From positions 1-64,000 of the forward strand of contig NZ_JARNTW010000013.1 of NCBI RefSeq assembly GCF_029433105.1: a stretch of 64,000 bases of DNA. The letters run 5' to 3'. This document shows positions 36,285 to 44,776 of this stretch, in pieces. The number at the start of each line of letters is the position of its first letter. Positions within the stretch are counted from its first letter, which is position 1. The notes beneath the pieces are model-generated. The model had not been told where the DNA came from, did not search any database, and saw nothing but the letters and a program-made list of their open reading frames with translations. A program made the translations under genes and the position numbers. The DNA is from Runella sp. MFBS21. GTDB lineage: Bacteria > Bacteroidota > Bacteroidia > Cytophagales > Spirosomataceae.

Positions 36285-37475
36285 ATGGCTCTTTCTGATT
36301 TGGACTGCCGTCATGCCAAACCAAAAGAGAAAGCGTATCGATTAGCCGATTCTGGGGGATTGTATTTAGATGTCCTAGCAACCGGTCTTCGGGTCTGGCG
36401 ACTCAAATACCGTTTTTTGGGCAAAGAAAAGCTGCTGACTATCGGGCCTTATCTCACGGTTTCGTTGGTCAGTGCCCGCGAAAAACGAGACATTGCCAAA
36501 GAAGCACTGTTTCAGGGCATTGATCCCGCCCAGCAAAAACGAGATCAAAAAGCCTTGGCTCGCTTCCAAGGCACCCAAACGGTCGAAGTGGTGGCTCTGG
36601 AATGGCATGCCACTCACCAAGAAAACTGGGCACCCAGTTATGCTACCCACATTTTAAGTCGGCTCAAACAAAACGTCTTTCCTTTCATCGGTCAGCAACC
36701 CATTGCCACTTTGAGTGTCCAACACCTACTGGCTTGTATCCAGAAAGTGGAAGACCGTAAAAAATACGATTTAGCCCACCGCGTCTTACAGATGATGGGG
36801 CAAATTATTCGTTATGCCGTCATCACGGGTCGGGCCGAGCGCGACATTACCGTTGATTTGAAAGGAGCCCTCAAAAAGTACAAAAAAGGGCATTTTGCGG
36901 CCATTGACGCCGAACAATTACCCGCTTTATTGAAGGCTATAGAGAAGAACGATGCTCGTTTGTTTAAACAAACCATTATCGCCCTCAAAATGATGTTATT
37001 GACCTTTGTGCGTACGAGTGAGTTAATCAATGCCACTTGGGATGAGTTTGACATAGGGAAGAAAATATGGGTGATTCCCGCCGAACGCATGAAAATGCGG
37101 ATTACGCATCTGGTCCCACTTTCGGAGCAGGTGATAGCTTTATTGGAAGAACTCAAGGAATTGTATGGGGATGAAGGGTACATTTTACCCAGTGCTTTTC
37201 GTAAGAACCAACCCATGAGCAACAATACTATTTTGAAGGCATTGTCCCGTTTAGGTTATCATAAAACGATGACTGGACATGGTTTCCGAGCATTGGCGAT
37301 GAGCACGATCAAAGAAAAGTTACAGTATCGCCACGAAGTGGTGGACCGACAACTGTCGCATCAGCCCAAGAGTAAAATTGACAAAGCCTACGACCGTGCT
37401 CAATTTTTGTCGGAACGCACAAAAATGATGCAAGAATGGGCCGACTACATCGACACCCTCAAAAAGACCGCATAA
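36285..37475 (+). CDS. Tyrosine integrase, P4/DUF4102 type
   Basis: About 396 residues. The N-terminal DUF4102 domain reads LSDLDCRHAKPKEKAYRLAD and GGLYLDVLATGLRVWRLKYR. The catalytic domain includes an active-site Arg in TFVRTSELINATW, then HGFRALAMS (HxxR) and a C-terminal tyrosine near KIDKAYDRAQF, preceded by RQLSHQPKSKIDKAY. I prefer the ATG at 36285 because the earlier one at 36231 would translate through the leader hairpin. Such integrases insert genomic islands into tRNA genes, in line with the tRNA-like sequence just upstream. It has normal length and looks intact. Confidence 0.93.
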   Translation: MALSDLDCRHAKPKEKAYRLADSGGLYLDVLATGLRVWRLKYRFLGKEKLLTIGPYLTVSLVSAREKRDIAKEALFQGIDPAQQKRDQKALARFQGTQTVEVVALEWHATHQENWAPSYATHILSRLKQNVFPFIGQQPIATLSVQHLLACIQKVEDRKKYDLAHRVLQMMGQIIRYAVITGRAERDITVDLKGALKKYKKGHFAAIDAEQLPALLKAIEKNDARLFKQTIIALKMMLLTFVRTSELINATWDEFDIGKKIWVIPAERMKMRITHLVPLSEQVIALLEELKELYGDEGYILPSAFRKNQPMSNNTILKALSRLGYHKTMTGHGFRALAMSTIKEKLQYRHEVVDRQLSHQPKSKIDKAYDRAQFLSERTKMMQEWADYIDTLKKTA

Positions 37476-37488
37476 ACAATTGAGGTAT

Positions 37489-37686
37489 CTAGTCGGAGGA
37501 CGAAGGCTTGAATTGCTGCAAACATTGTTGAATCTCACTCACTTTCCAAGCAGTGATACGAGGTGCTAATTTATAAGGTTTGGGAAACCGTCCCGATTTA
37601 CAACCGTTCCACCAAGTAGCTTTGCTGACGGGAATGAGTTGGAGCACTTGGGGTAAACGCAAAAAGCCCTGTACTTCTAATGACAT
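37489..37686 (-). CDS. AlpA-family helix-turn-helix regulator/excisionase
   Basis: The start at 37686 is fixed by AAGGAGG five bases before the ATG; a longer frame to 37761 lacks this. The 65-residue product contains FLRLPQVLQLIPVSKATWW and SGRFPKPYKLAPRITAWKVS, the winged-helix pattern of AlpA-type regulators that control integrase or excision in P4-like elements. It converges on the integrase gene with a 13-bp gap. Confidence 0.88.
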   Translation of the reverse strand: MSLEVQGFLRLPQVLQLIPVSKATWWNGCKSGRFPKPYKLAPRITAWKVSEIQQCLQQFKPSSSD

Positions 37687-37804
37687 CTTGCCTCCTTGAA
37701 AATGTGAATGGCTTCCCTTTCTATAACTCATTCGCTGACGATTCTTTTGTTTTAGTGCCATGATTCATCAAGGTTCGGGAGCTACAAAGTTGATTTTAAG
37801 CTGA

Positions 37805-37829
37805 AAACCGCGTTTTTACGCGGTTTTTT
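37805..37829 (+). terminator. Hairpin terminator
   Basis: AAACCGCG and CGCGGTTT enclose a short T-rich loop, with a run of T after the stem on the plus strand and A-rich sequence before it. It could work in both directions between the AlpA gene and the second recombinase. Confidence 0.65.
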
Positions 37830-38076
37830 GCGTTTATACCCTACCTTTCAAGACGTTGTCTCTAGGTACATATTTAGGTACATCGTTTTTTTTGATAGGT
37901 ACATCATTTTAGAGCTTCTTTTGCGGTGGCTATTACTATCATTTAGTTAATTTCTAATGATAAAAATCATCGCTTTTTTAGGTGTCCTTCTGCCTCAACT
38001 TGCGTCCTTGATTTGAGGCGCGTCTGCCCTCGCATTGTTTCACCTCAAATCAAAAGTAAATCATGAAAAAAGAATC

Positions 38077-39285
38077 ATGTTTGATGTTCATTTCAAATTA
38101 CGCTACACTCGTAAAAACAAACAGCCAGATTACAACCTGCCCGCTTCGGTTCAATTTGTAGTCAACATTGACGGTATTTATTCTTCTCCTCGCTCAACGG
38201 GTATATCGGTAATGGGCAACAAATGGAGTGGAGTCCAACAAAAAATAATAGGTTCGTCCGAAGAAGTACAATCCCAAAACAGGCGTTTGAGTAGCATCAA
38301 AGCAGGGTTGGATAAGTTACACCAAGAACTGTGTCTGGTCAAAGATTTTGTAACGCCTCAGTATTTAGTGGATGTTTATGTGGGCAAGAAAGAAAAGCGT
38401 ATTACGGTCACAAAGTCCTTTGAATACCTTTTGGAAGAATTAAAGAATCCCACCGACCCTACAGCCCCCAGACTCAAGCAAAAGACTTTGGATAAGTATG
38501 ATAAATGCTATGAATATCTAGTGGAGTTTTTGAGAAAGGAGAAATGGGAAGCGGTAGAGGTTGTACAGTTTACGCACCCAATGGCCGAAAAATACCGCCG
38601 CTTCTTATACAGCAAAGGGTTTGGTCAAGACCACGTAAGCCGCTATGTGAGTTATTTGAAGAAGTCATTTGCGTTATCCAAACAAGTGGGCGATAGTGAC
38701 TCGAATCCTATTTTTGATGTCCCCTGTCCTCGCACAAAGCCCAAGAAAGCGAATCCCTTGACTTTTGAGCAGTTAGAACGGCTTGTAAGCTACCGTTCAC
38801 AAGATATTTTTTTGCAGCAAACGGCGGATGTAATGGTGTTTTTGGCTTTTACAGGCTTAGATTATTGCGATTACGTAGATTTTGACAGCAGTAAGGATAT
38901 TGTTGAATTGAAGGGGGTAAAACTCATCACGATGAAACGGACGAAGCTGTTTCGAGGAGGTTCTATTCCTGACGATACCTACATTCCTTTGTTAGTCCCT
39001 GCCAAAGCGATTTTGGACAAGTATAACGGCTTTCTTCCTTATCTGAAGTACGCGACGCTTCTAAAGAACCTAAAGCACATACTAGGGACGATAGGAGTAA
39101 ATACGGAAATGTCGGTGAAGAATCTTCGTAAGACGTTTGGTTCGTATTTGCTCAACAAAGGTCTACGAATGGAGGTAATTCGGGACTCAATGGGACACTC
39201 GACAATCAAACAGACGGAGGAAAGTTACACGATTGTGTTTGTGGATACGTTAATCCATGCTTTTAAGCAAGCGGGTTTGATTTAA
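38077..39285 (+). CDS. Tyrosine recombinase, Bacteroidota type
   Basis: The preferred ATG at 38077 gives 402 residues; a TTG start 42 bases upstream adds 14 unsupported residues. The N-terminal Arm/SAM-like region is followed by a core-binding domain (LKQKTLDKYDKCYEYLVEFL, YRRFLYSKGF). The catalytic part has FLAFTGLDYCDYVDF where most family members have Arg (TGLRxxDl), then KNLRKTFGSYLL (HxxR replaced by NLRK) and GHSTIKQTEESY with the nucleophile Tyr. The usual first catalytic Arg appears to be Asp here, so activity is uncertain. Orphan cassette-like genes lie just downstream. Confidence 0.85.
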   Translation: MFDVHFKLRYTRKNKQPDYNLPASVQFVVNIDGIYSSPRSTGISVMGNKWSGVQQKIIGSSEEVQSQNRRLSSIKAGLDKLHQELCLVKDFVTPQYLVDVYVGKKEKRITVTKSFEYLLEELKNPTDPTAPRLKQKTLDKYDKCYEYLVEFLRKEKWEAVEVVQFTHPMAEKYRRFLYSKGFGQDHVSRYVSYLKKSFALSKQVGDSDSNPIFDVPCPRTKPKKANPLTFEQLERLVSYRSQDIFLQQTADVMVFLAFTGLDYCDYVDFDSSKDIVELKGVKLITMKRTKLFRGGSIPDDTYIPLLVPAKAILDKYNGFLPYLKYATLLKNLKHILGTIGVNTEMSVKNLRKTFGSYLLNKGLRMEVIRDSMGHSTIKQTEESYTIVFVDTLIHAFKQAGLI

Positions 39286-39435
39286 GGTCGAAATGTGCAT
39301 TTTGCTATCAAATTAAAGCGGTCTTTTTGCGGCTCCTGTTGTGATGCATTCAATGGCCACTTTAATTTGATAGCAAAATCGTTGCCCAGGAATGCAAGCT
39401 TTACAAATCGACCTTAAAATTTGCTATCAAATTAA
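39282..39435. repeat. Nested inverted repeats around TTTGCTATCAAATTA
   Basis: ATTTTGCTATCAAATTAAAG (39299-39318) has a perfect 20-bp inverted copy at 39360-39379, and a third, direct copy of TTTGCTATCAAATTAA lies at about 39419. Outside them TTAAGGTCGA (39282-39291) is inverted at 39408-39417. The element begins on the recombinase stop codon. Related GCTATCA sequences recur at about 41725 and 41781, on the far side of the cassette-like genes. Confidence 0.7.
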
Positions 39436-39452
39436 CTATATATATGGTTATC

Positions 39453-39592
39453 GCTAACGGTTCTGGCGCAGTGGCGGATTTCGGAGCACAAAACTGTCAA
39501 TACACCATCCCTATGGTTATCGGGATGGATGTGAGGTAGAATGTTCAATTAACCACTGCACCCGCCATTGAGCCAAACGCCTGTTATCAGCT
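39453..39592. repeat. attC-like imperfect palindrome A
   Basis: The left arm GCTAACGGTTCTGGCGCAG continues into TGGCGG and pairs imperfectly with a right arm containing CCGCCATTGAGCCAAACG and ending TGTTATCAGC. The ends carry AAC and GTT as in integron attC R''/R' boxes, and TTTCGGAGCACAAA lies inside the left side. A similar element lies at 40674-40768. The rest of 39593-39759 shows no gene. Confidence 0.5.
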
Positions 39593-39759
39593 GCCCTTCT
39601 GTCCGTTCGAAGTGATTCCTAGTCAATATTGCACTGAATTTGTGCACGGTCTGGGTGCGGTGGCTTGCAGACTCTTTTTATTTTTTTAGTGTTGCCTTGT
39701 GTGTCAGCAAAAAAATAAATGTGCTTGCAAATTCATGATTATAAAAGCTAATGGACTGG

Positions 39760-40053
39760 TTAAACATGTAGTGTTCTGTGGTTTTGGTCATAATAATCTC
39801 CTACACAATAAACAGTTCCTTCAAGTTCGTCCGCAATCATTGAAGTGCTGAAAATAATTTGATGTTCCTGATTGTCTTTATATCTCTCGGACATTGCAGT
39901 AATAAGTTTTTGCAAATTTTGAGTTCTCTCTTTTTCAATGTATTTATGCGGTGGGTCAATAGCAAATGTGAAGCAACTTGCGTTGGCTTGTGGGTGGCAT
40001 TGCTTCTCTTTTGCTTTTGCGTAGGATAGCCAAATGGCATTGTCAAAATTGCT
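39760..40053 (-). pseudogene. C-terminal fragment of an ATPase-like protein
   Basis: A minus-strand frame open for 97 codons reads NFDNAIWLSYAKAKEKQ, FAIDPPHKYIEKERTQNLQK and HQIIFSTSMIADELEG before its stop. FAIDPPHKY and IIFSTSM have the look of the Walker B and following strand of SMC/RecN-like ATPases. The upstream half of the gene is missing (TAG 40054-40056), so this is a fragment. Another frame with an ATG at 40100 overlaps it but shows no protein family. Confidence 0.6.
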
Positions 40054-40127
40054 CTAACGTTCATTTTATCACTATCGTTTAATGTTTGCACTGTCGTCAT
40101 AGGGTTACTGATAACGCCAATGCAATG

Positions 40128-40649
40128 TTAGCTGCATACTGCTTTTTCTGAGTCAACTTCTATTTCATTATTTTTTAAATACAGCAATAAGTCATTAACG
40201 TTTTGAACATAAGGATAGTCTTCGTAAAATATTTTTAAGTCAAATTCATTATCGCATATGTATTTTTCAAGGTTGGGAATGCCATTAGTAAAGTCAGTCG
40301 CACAGAAACCTGAAAATATTAAATGTCTTTTGTCAAAAATATTAATTGCACATTCAGAAACACAAATGTTGTGAAGTGAATACTTTTTACGATTGTTGTT
40401 TTCGGTTTCGTTAAAACCAATTGATTCAAGTATCTTTTTACTTGTATAAATTGGTCTTATTTTGTCATAATCACACCAAATATGCTGTTTCTTATTCAAG
40501 AGATATAAGTAAATTCTTTCCTTATCGAAAAAGTCGCGAAATTCTTCAATTCTTCCAATGTCTGGGCTACTCAATGGTTCAGCTAATATACTCATGTCGC
40601 CTTCATAGCGAACGTAATCTCCTACTAAATAAAGTTTATCTCTGTTCAT
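40128..40649 (-). CDS. Hypothetical protein, 173 aa, cassette-like
   Basis: The start ATG at 40649 gives MNRDKLYLVGDYVRYEGD. No family is recognised; the protein is soluble, acidic and Tyr/Asp-rich (IFYEDYPYVQNVNDLLLYL). Its stop codon lies inside a short AAC/GTT palindrome (ATAACGCCAATGCAATGTTAGC, read in two halves, 40110-40133), and its start lies 24 bp from attC-like element B. This organisation (one small orphan gene between palindromes, all reading the same way) is that of an integron-type cassette. Confidence 0.6.
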   Translation of the reverse strand: MNRDKLYLVGDYVRYEGDMSILAEPLSSPDIGRIEEFRDFFDKERIYLYLLNKKQHIWCDYDKIRPIYTSKKILESIGFNETENNNRKKYSLHNICVSECAINIFDKRHLIFSGFCATDFTNGIPNLEKYICDNEFDLKIFYEDYPYVQNVNDLLLYLKNNEIEVDSEKAVCS

Positions 40650-40673
40650 ATGGTTGTCGTTTTGCAGTTGTAG

Positions 40674-40768
40674 CTAACGGTTTATGGCTTGGCTATGTGG
40701 CGGATTTTTAGCACAAATGTTCCATAGAAGCACTTAAGCCGCCATATTGCCAAACCGATGTTGCAAGC
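40674..40768. repeat. attC-like imperfect palindrome B
   Basis: GCTAACGGTTTATGGC then TTGGCTATGTGGCGG on the left pairs with CCGCCATATTGCCAA then ACCGATGTTGCAAGC on the right. The TTGGC..TGGCGG arms match element A, and the spacer again contains a TTT.AGCACAAA segment. The repeat of sequence and layout supports a shared origin. Confidence 0.55.
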
Positions 40769-40774
40769 AGTATT

Positions 40775-41542
40775 TTAGAATGGTTCTGTTGAAACTGGTT
40801 TTTTATAAAATTTTTTAAGGTGCAAAAAAGCCTTATGTAATCTTTTACAAAGGTCAGTTTCAGAATAGACGTTAAAGTCGGTTGTAAATGCATCTTTTAC
40901 TCTTTTAGTATTATCTGACAGGTTATATTCCACAATTGTTTGCTTTTTAGTGGTTATCCAAAAGTCCCCCTTATAATCATAAACTCTATCAATATCATAT
41001 ATTGGTATTACAACTTTATATCTAGTTACTATTTTGTCCCGCTCTTGTTCATACTGGACAATTAAATTATAAGAATAAAATGAATAGTAATAGTTCATAT
41101 TGTACCAGCCTGATGAGGCCAAACTTGAGTAAAAACCATTAATTGAGCCAGTATTGTCATAATACTTTTGAGGCGTATTCGATTTCAATTTTTCTAAAAT
41201 CCAGCTCTCAGTTTCTGATTTTGAGGCAGTACTATTATCGACCTCTTCTTCGTCTTTAATTTGCTTTTGTACTGCACTTTTTTTTGTCGAACTGTTTGGT
41301 GCATTCAAATAGTTAGAAGAAGTAGAGTACTTAGGTGACGAATACGTCGAAGTAGATGTATTTTCTCGTCCCCAAATTACTCCGCAATGGGGGCATCTGT
41401 CACCAATTTTTGAGTTTGCAGATACACTCTTGCCGCACTTGCCACAACTTTTTGATGTTGTAGTATATGTTTGTGCATAAGAAAAGTCAGTATTGGCTAA
41501 TACGATTAGCACTAAAAATAATATCCTAAACATAATTCTCAT
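40775..41542 (-). CDS. Secreted protein with a zinc ribbon, 255 aa
   Basis: The start at 41542 gives a signal peptide (MFRILFLVLIVLANTDFSYA). The mature N-terminus has SCGKCGKSVSANS followed by DRCPHCGVIWG, two CxxC pairs forming a zinc ribbon. A Ser/Thr-rich linker and a C-terminal domain with YYYSFYSYNLIVQYEQERDK and VVIPIYDIDRVYDY follow. Zinc ribbons are unusual in exported proteins. Function unknown. It lies downstream of palindrome B in the same direction as the 173-aa gene. Confidence 0.65.
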   Translation of the reverse strand: MRIMFRILFLVLIVLANTDFSYAQTYTTTSKSCGKCGKSVSANSKIGDRCPHCGVIWGRENTSTSTYSSPKYSTSSNYLNAPNSSTKKSAVQKQIKDEEEVDNSTASKSETESWILEKLKSNTPQKYYDNTGSINGFYSSLASSGWYNMNYYYSFYSYNLIVQYEQERDKIVTRYKVVIPIYDIDRVYDYKGDFWITTKKQTIVEYNLSDNTKRVKDAFTTDFNVYSETDLCKRLHKAFLHLKKFYKKPVSTEPF

Positions 41543-41596
41543 TGTTACTCTGATTTTTAATATTGCTTGCAACAAAATATAGACTTCTCCTGTCAC

Positions 41597-42062
41597 CTAT
41601 ACCCCAAATATACCCACTTTCCATAAAATGTACCTAATAATTTCATAGGATGATATGCAAATTTTTCCCCACACTGGGTAACAACTAAAAAGACATAGCA
41701 TTTTTAGCCCAAAATCGCCCATTTTGCTATCATTTTGGGGTTGCAAAAACGTAGCTTCAGCTGAAGGTTTGGGAAAAATGCTATCAAAACTGGCAAAGAG
41801 GTTTTGTAAGACAAAAACAAACTAAGCCAACATCTCATAGAGTTGTTGGGATAATCAGTTTAAAAAAGTGGGAAGGAATAGAACAAAATAAGTAAGGTAC
41901 TAGTTATAAATTCCCTTAATAAATAAGCTTTTTTGTTTGATAAATGTTAATGTATCCCAAAAGTAAAAACCCCAAAAGAGTCGCATGAGATTCCTAGATG
42001 AACTCCAGTGGCCTTAGTTCAATATCTAACAAACTGGATTAATATTAACTACCAAAAAGTGG
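41597..42062. other. Intergenic stretch at the right end of the mobile region
   Basis: No gene is seen. Two related direct motifs, TTTTGCTATCATTTTGG near 41722 and AATGCTATCAAAACTGG near 41778, echo the TTTGCTATCAAATTA repeats at 39299-39435. They may mark the far boundary of the mobile segment. Confidence 0.4.
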
Positions 42063-42407
42063 CTACTTATTTTTTTCAACTTCTTCTTCAAAAAGACGCA
42101 TTGCAAAGAGTCCATTTCCTACGGCACCACCTGCACGAAGCGCAGCTGCAATAAATACTGTTTCTCCAATTTCCTCCCTAGTTGCACCCGCATCCACCGC
42201 ATTTTTGATATGAGCTTCTATACAATAAGAACATTGGGTGGTCAGTGCAACTGCCACTGAAATGAGCTCTCTGTATTTGACAGGAATGATACCGTCGTTT
42301 CGCTCTGCAATATGTTTTAGATTCAAAAATGCTTCTGCTTCTTTCGGGGCGGAGTTAATCAACGTATTTGTATACTTGCGGTCTTTGGGCGTTTGATATT
42401 CAGTCAT
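42063..42407 (-). CDS. AhpD/carboxymuconolactone decarboxylase-family protein
   Basis: The preferred ATG at 42407 gives about 114 residues; a TTG start at 42431 is less likely. The protein contains RELISVAVALTTQCSYCIEAH, the CxxC plus His of AhpD-like peroxidases, followed by AVDAGATREEIGETVFIAAALRAGG. It is a single-domain member of normal length, likely a cytoplasmic redox enzyme protecting against peroxides. It stands alone with no close partners. Confidence 0.9.
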   Translation of the reverse strand: MTEYQTPKDRKYTNTLINSAPKEAEAFLNLKHIAERNDGIIPVKYRELISVAVALTTQCSYCIEAHIKNAVDAGATREEIGETVFIAAALRAGGAVGNGLFAMRLFEEEVEKNK

Positions 42408-42570
42408 ATGTGTATAGTGTTTTAATACCAATCGTATTAAGAAATGTTATTATTCGCCCTACTCATATGATGCTACAACTTTGATGTTGTAAAACACTTT
42501 ATCTCCTACTTTCCTACATTCGCTAGCTCTGAGAGATTATTGAGTAACTACTATTCTTAGTATGGATAAT

Positions 42571-42613
42571 AAACCCCTGATCAAACCCTATAAAAAGAGC
42601 CAATCAGGGGTTT
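42571..42613 (-). terminator. Hairpin downstream of yitT
   Basis: AAACCCCTGAT and ATCAGGGGTTT are perfect 11-bp arms enclosing about 21 bases, starting 10 bases past the stop of the minus-strand YitT gene. The T-run on the minus strand is short, so efficiency is uncertain. Confidence 0.6.
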
Positions 42614-42623
42614 GGAGTGATTT

Positions 42624-43598
42624 CTAGTGATTCAATGCCCGCTTTTTGACCATTCCCCCTTTCGTATCTTTGACGCTGCTCATTACTACAAAAGCATGAG
42701 GGTCGATAGTCTGGATTTCGGTGTTGAGTTTGCTGAGCTCTAGGCGGGTAAGTACGGTGTAGATAATATCAAACTCTTTGGTTTCACCATTGCGGCCATA
42801 GCCTTTTTTGCCTTTATAAACCGTGACTCCTCGTCCCATTTCGTTGATAATCATCTGCCTGATTTCGTCGCTATGAAGAGAGATAATAGTCACTCCCATG
42901 TATTCATCTATTCCTTCTATTACAAAATCGAGGGTTTTGGAAGCCGCCAAATAGGTAATCATTGAATAGAGGGCTGTTTCGACCGAAAGAAAATAGGCCG
43001 CCGCCGAAAAGATAACGATATTGACCATGATGATGATATCGCCGATGGTGGTGCTGAATTTTCGACTTAGAAAGATTGCCAATACTTCGGTACCGTCGAT
43101 GACCGCACCACCTCTTATCGAAAGCCCAATACCTGCTCCTAAAAAGAAACCTCCAAAAACAGCCACTAGCAGCGGGTCTTTGGTGATTTCGGGAAAATGA
43201 ACCGTGGCTACGCATATGGCCAAGCCAGTAATGGCAAGGGCCGTTTTGAAAGCAAATTGACGATTGATGACGATGTACGCCATAAAGACAAAGGGCAGGT
43301 TGACAAGAATCAACAAGGCATACAGCGGAATACCTGTGATGGTATTGATAAGGAGTGAAATACCCGTGGCACCACCATCGATAAAACTATTGGGAATCAA
43401 GAAGCTCTCTAGACCAAAAGCGGCGGAGGCAATACCCGCCGATACCAAAATAAGGTCTTTGAAAGAGCGCACAACGTTGATTTTTAAGGCTCTAAATGCC
43501 TTTGCCAATCTAAAAGCCGAATAGGGCTGTTGTGAAGAAAAAGCCTCTTTAGGACGTAAGATAGTCTGGGTGATAATTTTGGCTAAAAATGAATTCAT
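42624..43598 (-). CDS. YitT family membrane protein
   Basis: The start at 43598 (NSFLAKIITQTILRPKEAF) is preferred over an upstream ATG at 43643. The protein has about 324 residues with five or six membrane segments in the N-terminal two thirds (LILVSAGIASAAFGLESFLI, ISLLINTITGIPLYALLILV). A cytoplasmic DUF2179 domain follows (DEYMGVTIISLHSDEIRQMI, GRGVTVYKGKKGYG). The architecture is typical of YitT/YvjA proteins, whose transport substrate is not settled. Confidence 0.93.
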   Translation of the reverse strand: MNSFLAKIITQTILRPKEAFSSQQPYSAFRLAKAFRALKINVVRSFKDLILVSAGIASAAFGLESFLIPNSFIDGGATGISLLINTITGIPLYALLILVNLPFVFMAYIVINRQFAFKTALAITGLAICVATVHFPEITKDPLLVAVFGGFFLGAGIGLSIRGGAVIDGTEVLAIFLSRKFSTTIGDIIIMVNIVIFSAAAYFLSVETALYSMITYLAASKTLDFVIEGIDEYMGVTIISLHSDEIRQMIINEMGRGVTVYKGKKGYGRNGETKEFDIIYTVLTRLELSKLNTEIQTIDPHAFVVMSSVKDTKGGMVKKRALNH

Positions 43599-43671
43599 GG
43601 ATGCTGTTGTGGGGTTTTTAGAAATGGAAATGTACCGAAGCACTGCTCCAGTACATTTGATTAAAAACTAA

Positions 43672-44154
43672 CTAAGAAAGAGCTTTAGGATGATTACGCA
43701 CTTTGGTATTTAGAATCATAAACCATTTTTCAATAAGCTGTAATTGCCCGTTGAGAATAGGGTTGTCTTGAGCTACATTATAAAACTCCAAAGTGACATC
43801 CTCAGCACCATGATTTTTGGGCTTTAAGACCAAATCTAATTTGTCAATCTTACTGGTTTTGCTCGTGTTGAGAATGCTACATTTTTGTACCAAAGCAAGA
43901 TTTACAACTTGAGAATGTTCTTCTTGGTGTATTTGTCTTGTAAAAAATACTTTGCTACCCGTGCTATCAATCCCAATAGCGGTATTGTTCCAAAGGTCAT
44001 ATTGAGCAATATCACTGCCGTGTGATTGGGCAAGATCCGACAATTTTTGAGTTAATTTTTGAGCTTTCATACGCTTGTTTCGACTTATCCAAACAAACGG
44101 AATGCTACAGATAAGGATGAGCACAACACTCACCACTAATGCTCCTAAATCCAT
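43672..44154 (-). CDS. Hypothetical protein with N-terminal membrane anchor, 160 aa
   Basis: One transmembrane helix at the N-terminus (LGALVVSVVLILICSIPFVW) is followed by a basic stop-transfer region (SRNKRMKAQK) and a soluble domain of about 130 residues with LDLVLKPKNHGAEDVTLEFY. No catalytic motif is recognised. Isolated gene with unknown function. Confidence 0.7.
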   Translation of the reverse strand: MDLGALVVSVVLILICSIPFVWISRNKRMKAQKLTQKLSDLAQSHGSDIAQYDLWNNTAIGIDSTGSKVFFTRQIHQEEHSQVVNLALVQKCSILNTSKTSKIDKLDLVLKPKNHGAEDVTLEFYNVAQDNPILNGQLQLIEKWFMILNTKVRNHPKALS

Positions 44155-44249
44155 GTTTAAGTTTTTTTAGTTTAGCAATAAATGAGAAACTTGATTTGGT
44201 AGGTTAGCACCAAATCTTAAAAAAATAAGCCATTAAATAGAAGCACTCA

Positions 44250-44618
44250 TTACCAGAAATAATGAAAGGGGAAGATGATGTCAGTGGATTGTAAACTGAC
44301 AATCTGGTTTTTAGAATGGAGACAGTATTGAATGAATTCCGAACAAGCAGCTATAGGAAAGAAAGAGGCGCGCTCTTGAAAATCATTTGCTAAATTTGGG
44401 GAGAGATTGTGATTGGCAGGTGGTATGGGAATTTCTCCTTGCTGAAGATGAAACAGCAAATGAGAAAGGATTAATGAATTAGGGTTGTTGCTTTTTGCTT
44501 CGAAATGTTTCTGAAAAGTATCATAGTGGATAAATGCATTTGTGCTGTATAAGCTTATGATAAAGCAATACAGGGTCGATATACTCGCAAATGCAATTAT
44601 TTTAAATACTTTCTTCAA
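44250..44618 (-). CDS. Hypothetical protein, 122 aa
   Basis: The N-terminal hydrophobic segment (IIAFASISTLYCFIISLYST) looks like an uncleaved signal or single membrane anchor, followed by a His/Pro-rich region with HLLFHLQQGEIPIPPANHN. The layout resembles small periplasmic-facing proteins encoded near metal-regulated genes. No family is recognised. Confidence 0.5.
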   Translation of the reverse strand: MKKVFKIIAFASISTLYCFIISLYSTNAFIHYDTFQKHFEAKSNNPNSLILSHLLFHLQQGEIPIPPANHNLSPNLANDFQERASFFPIAACSEFIQYCLHSKNQIVSLQSTDIIFPFHYFW

Positions 44619-44776
44619 AATGATTGTGATTGGAAACGTGGCGTGATAAAAAGAGCAACGGTAGAAACCCTTTATTTTCTAACCCTAAATGACGGGAAAA
44701 GGTTCTGCTTAAATCAAGACAAAAATAGTAAAATTTTAATATTTTTTTGACATTTTTATTGTATAAGTAGAAAATT

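Noticed and set aside
39837..40100. 87-aa minus-strand protein starting at 40100
   Set aside because: Another frame over the same DNA encodes a recognisable ATPase C-terminus, and the 87-aa frame has no family features.
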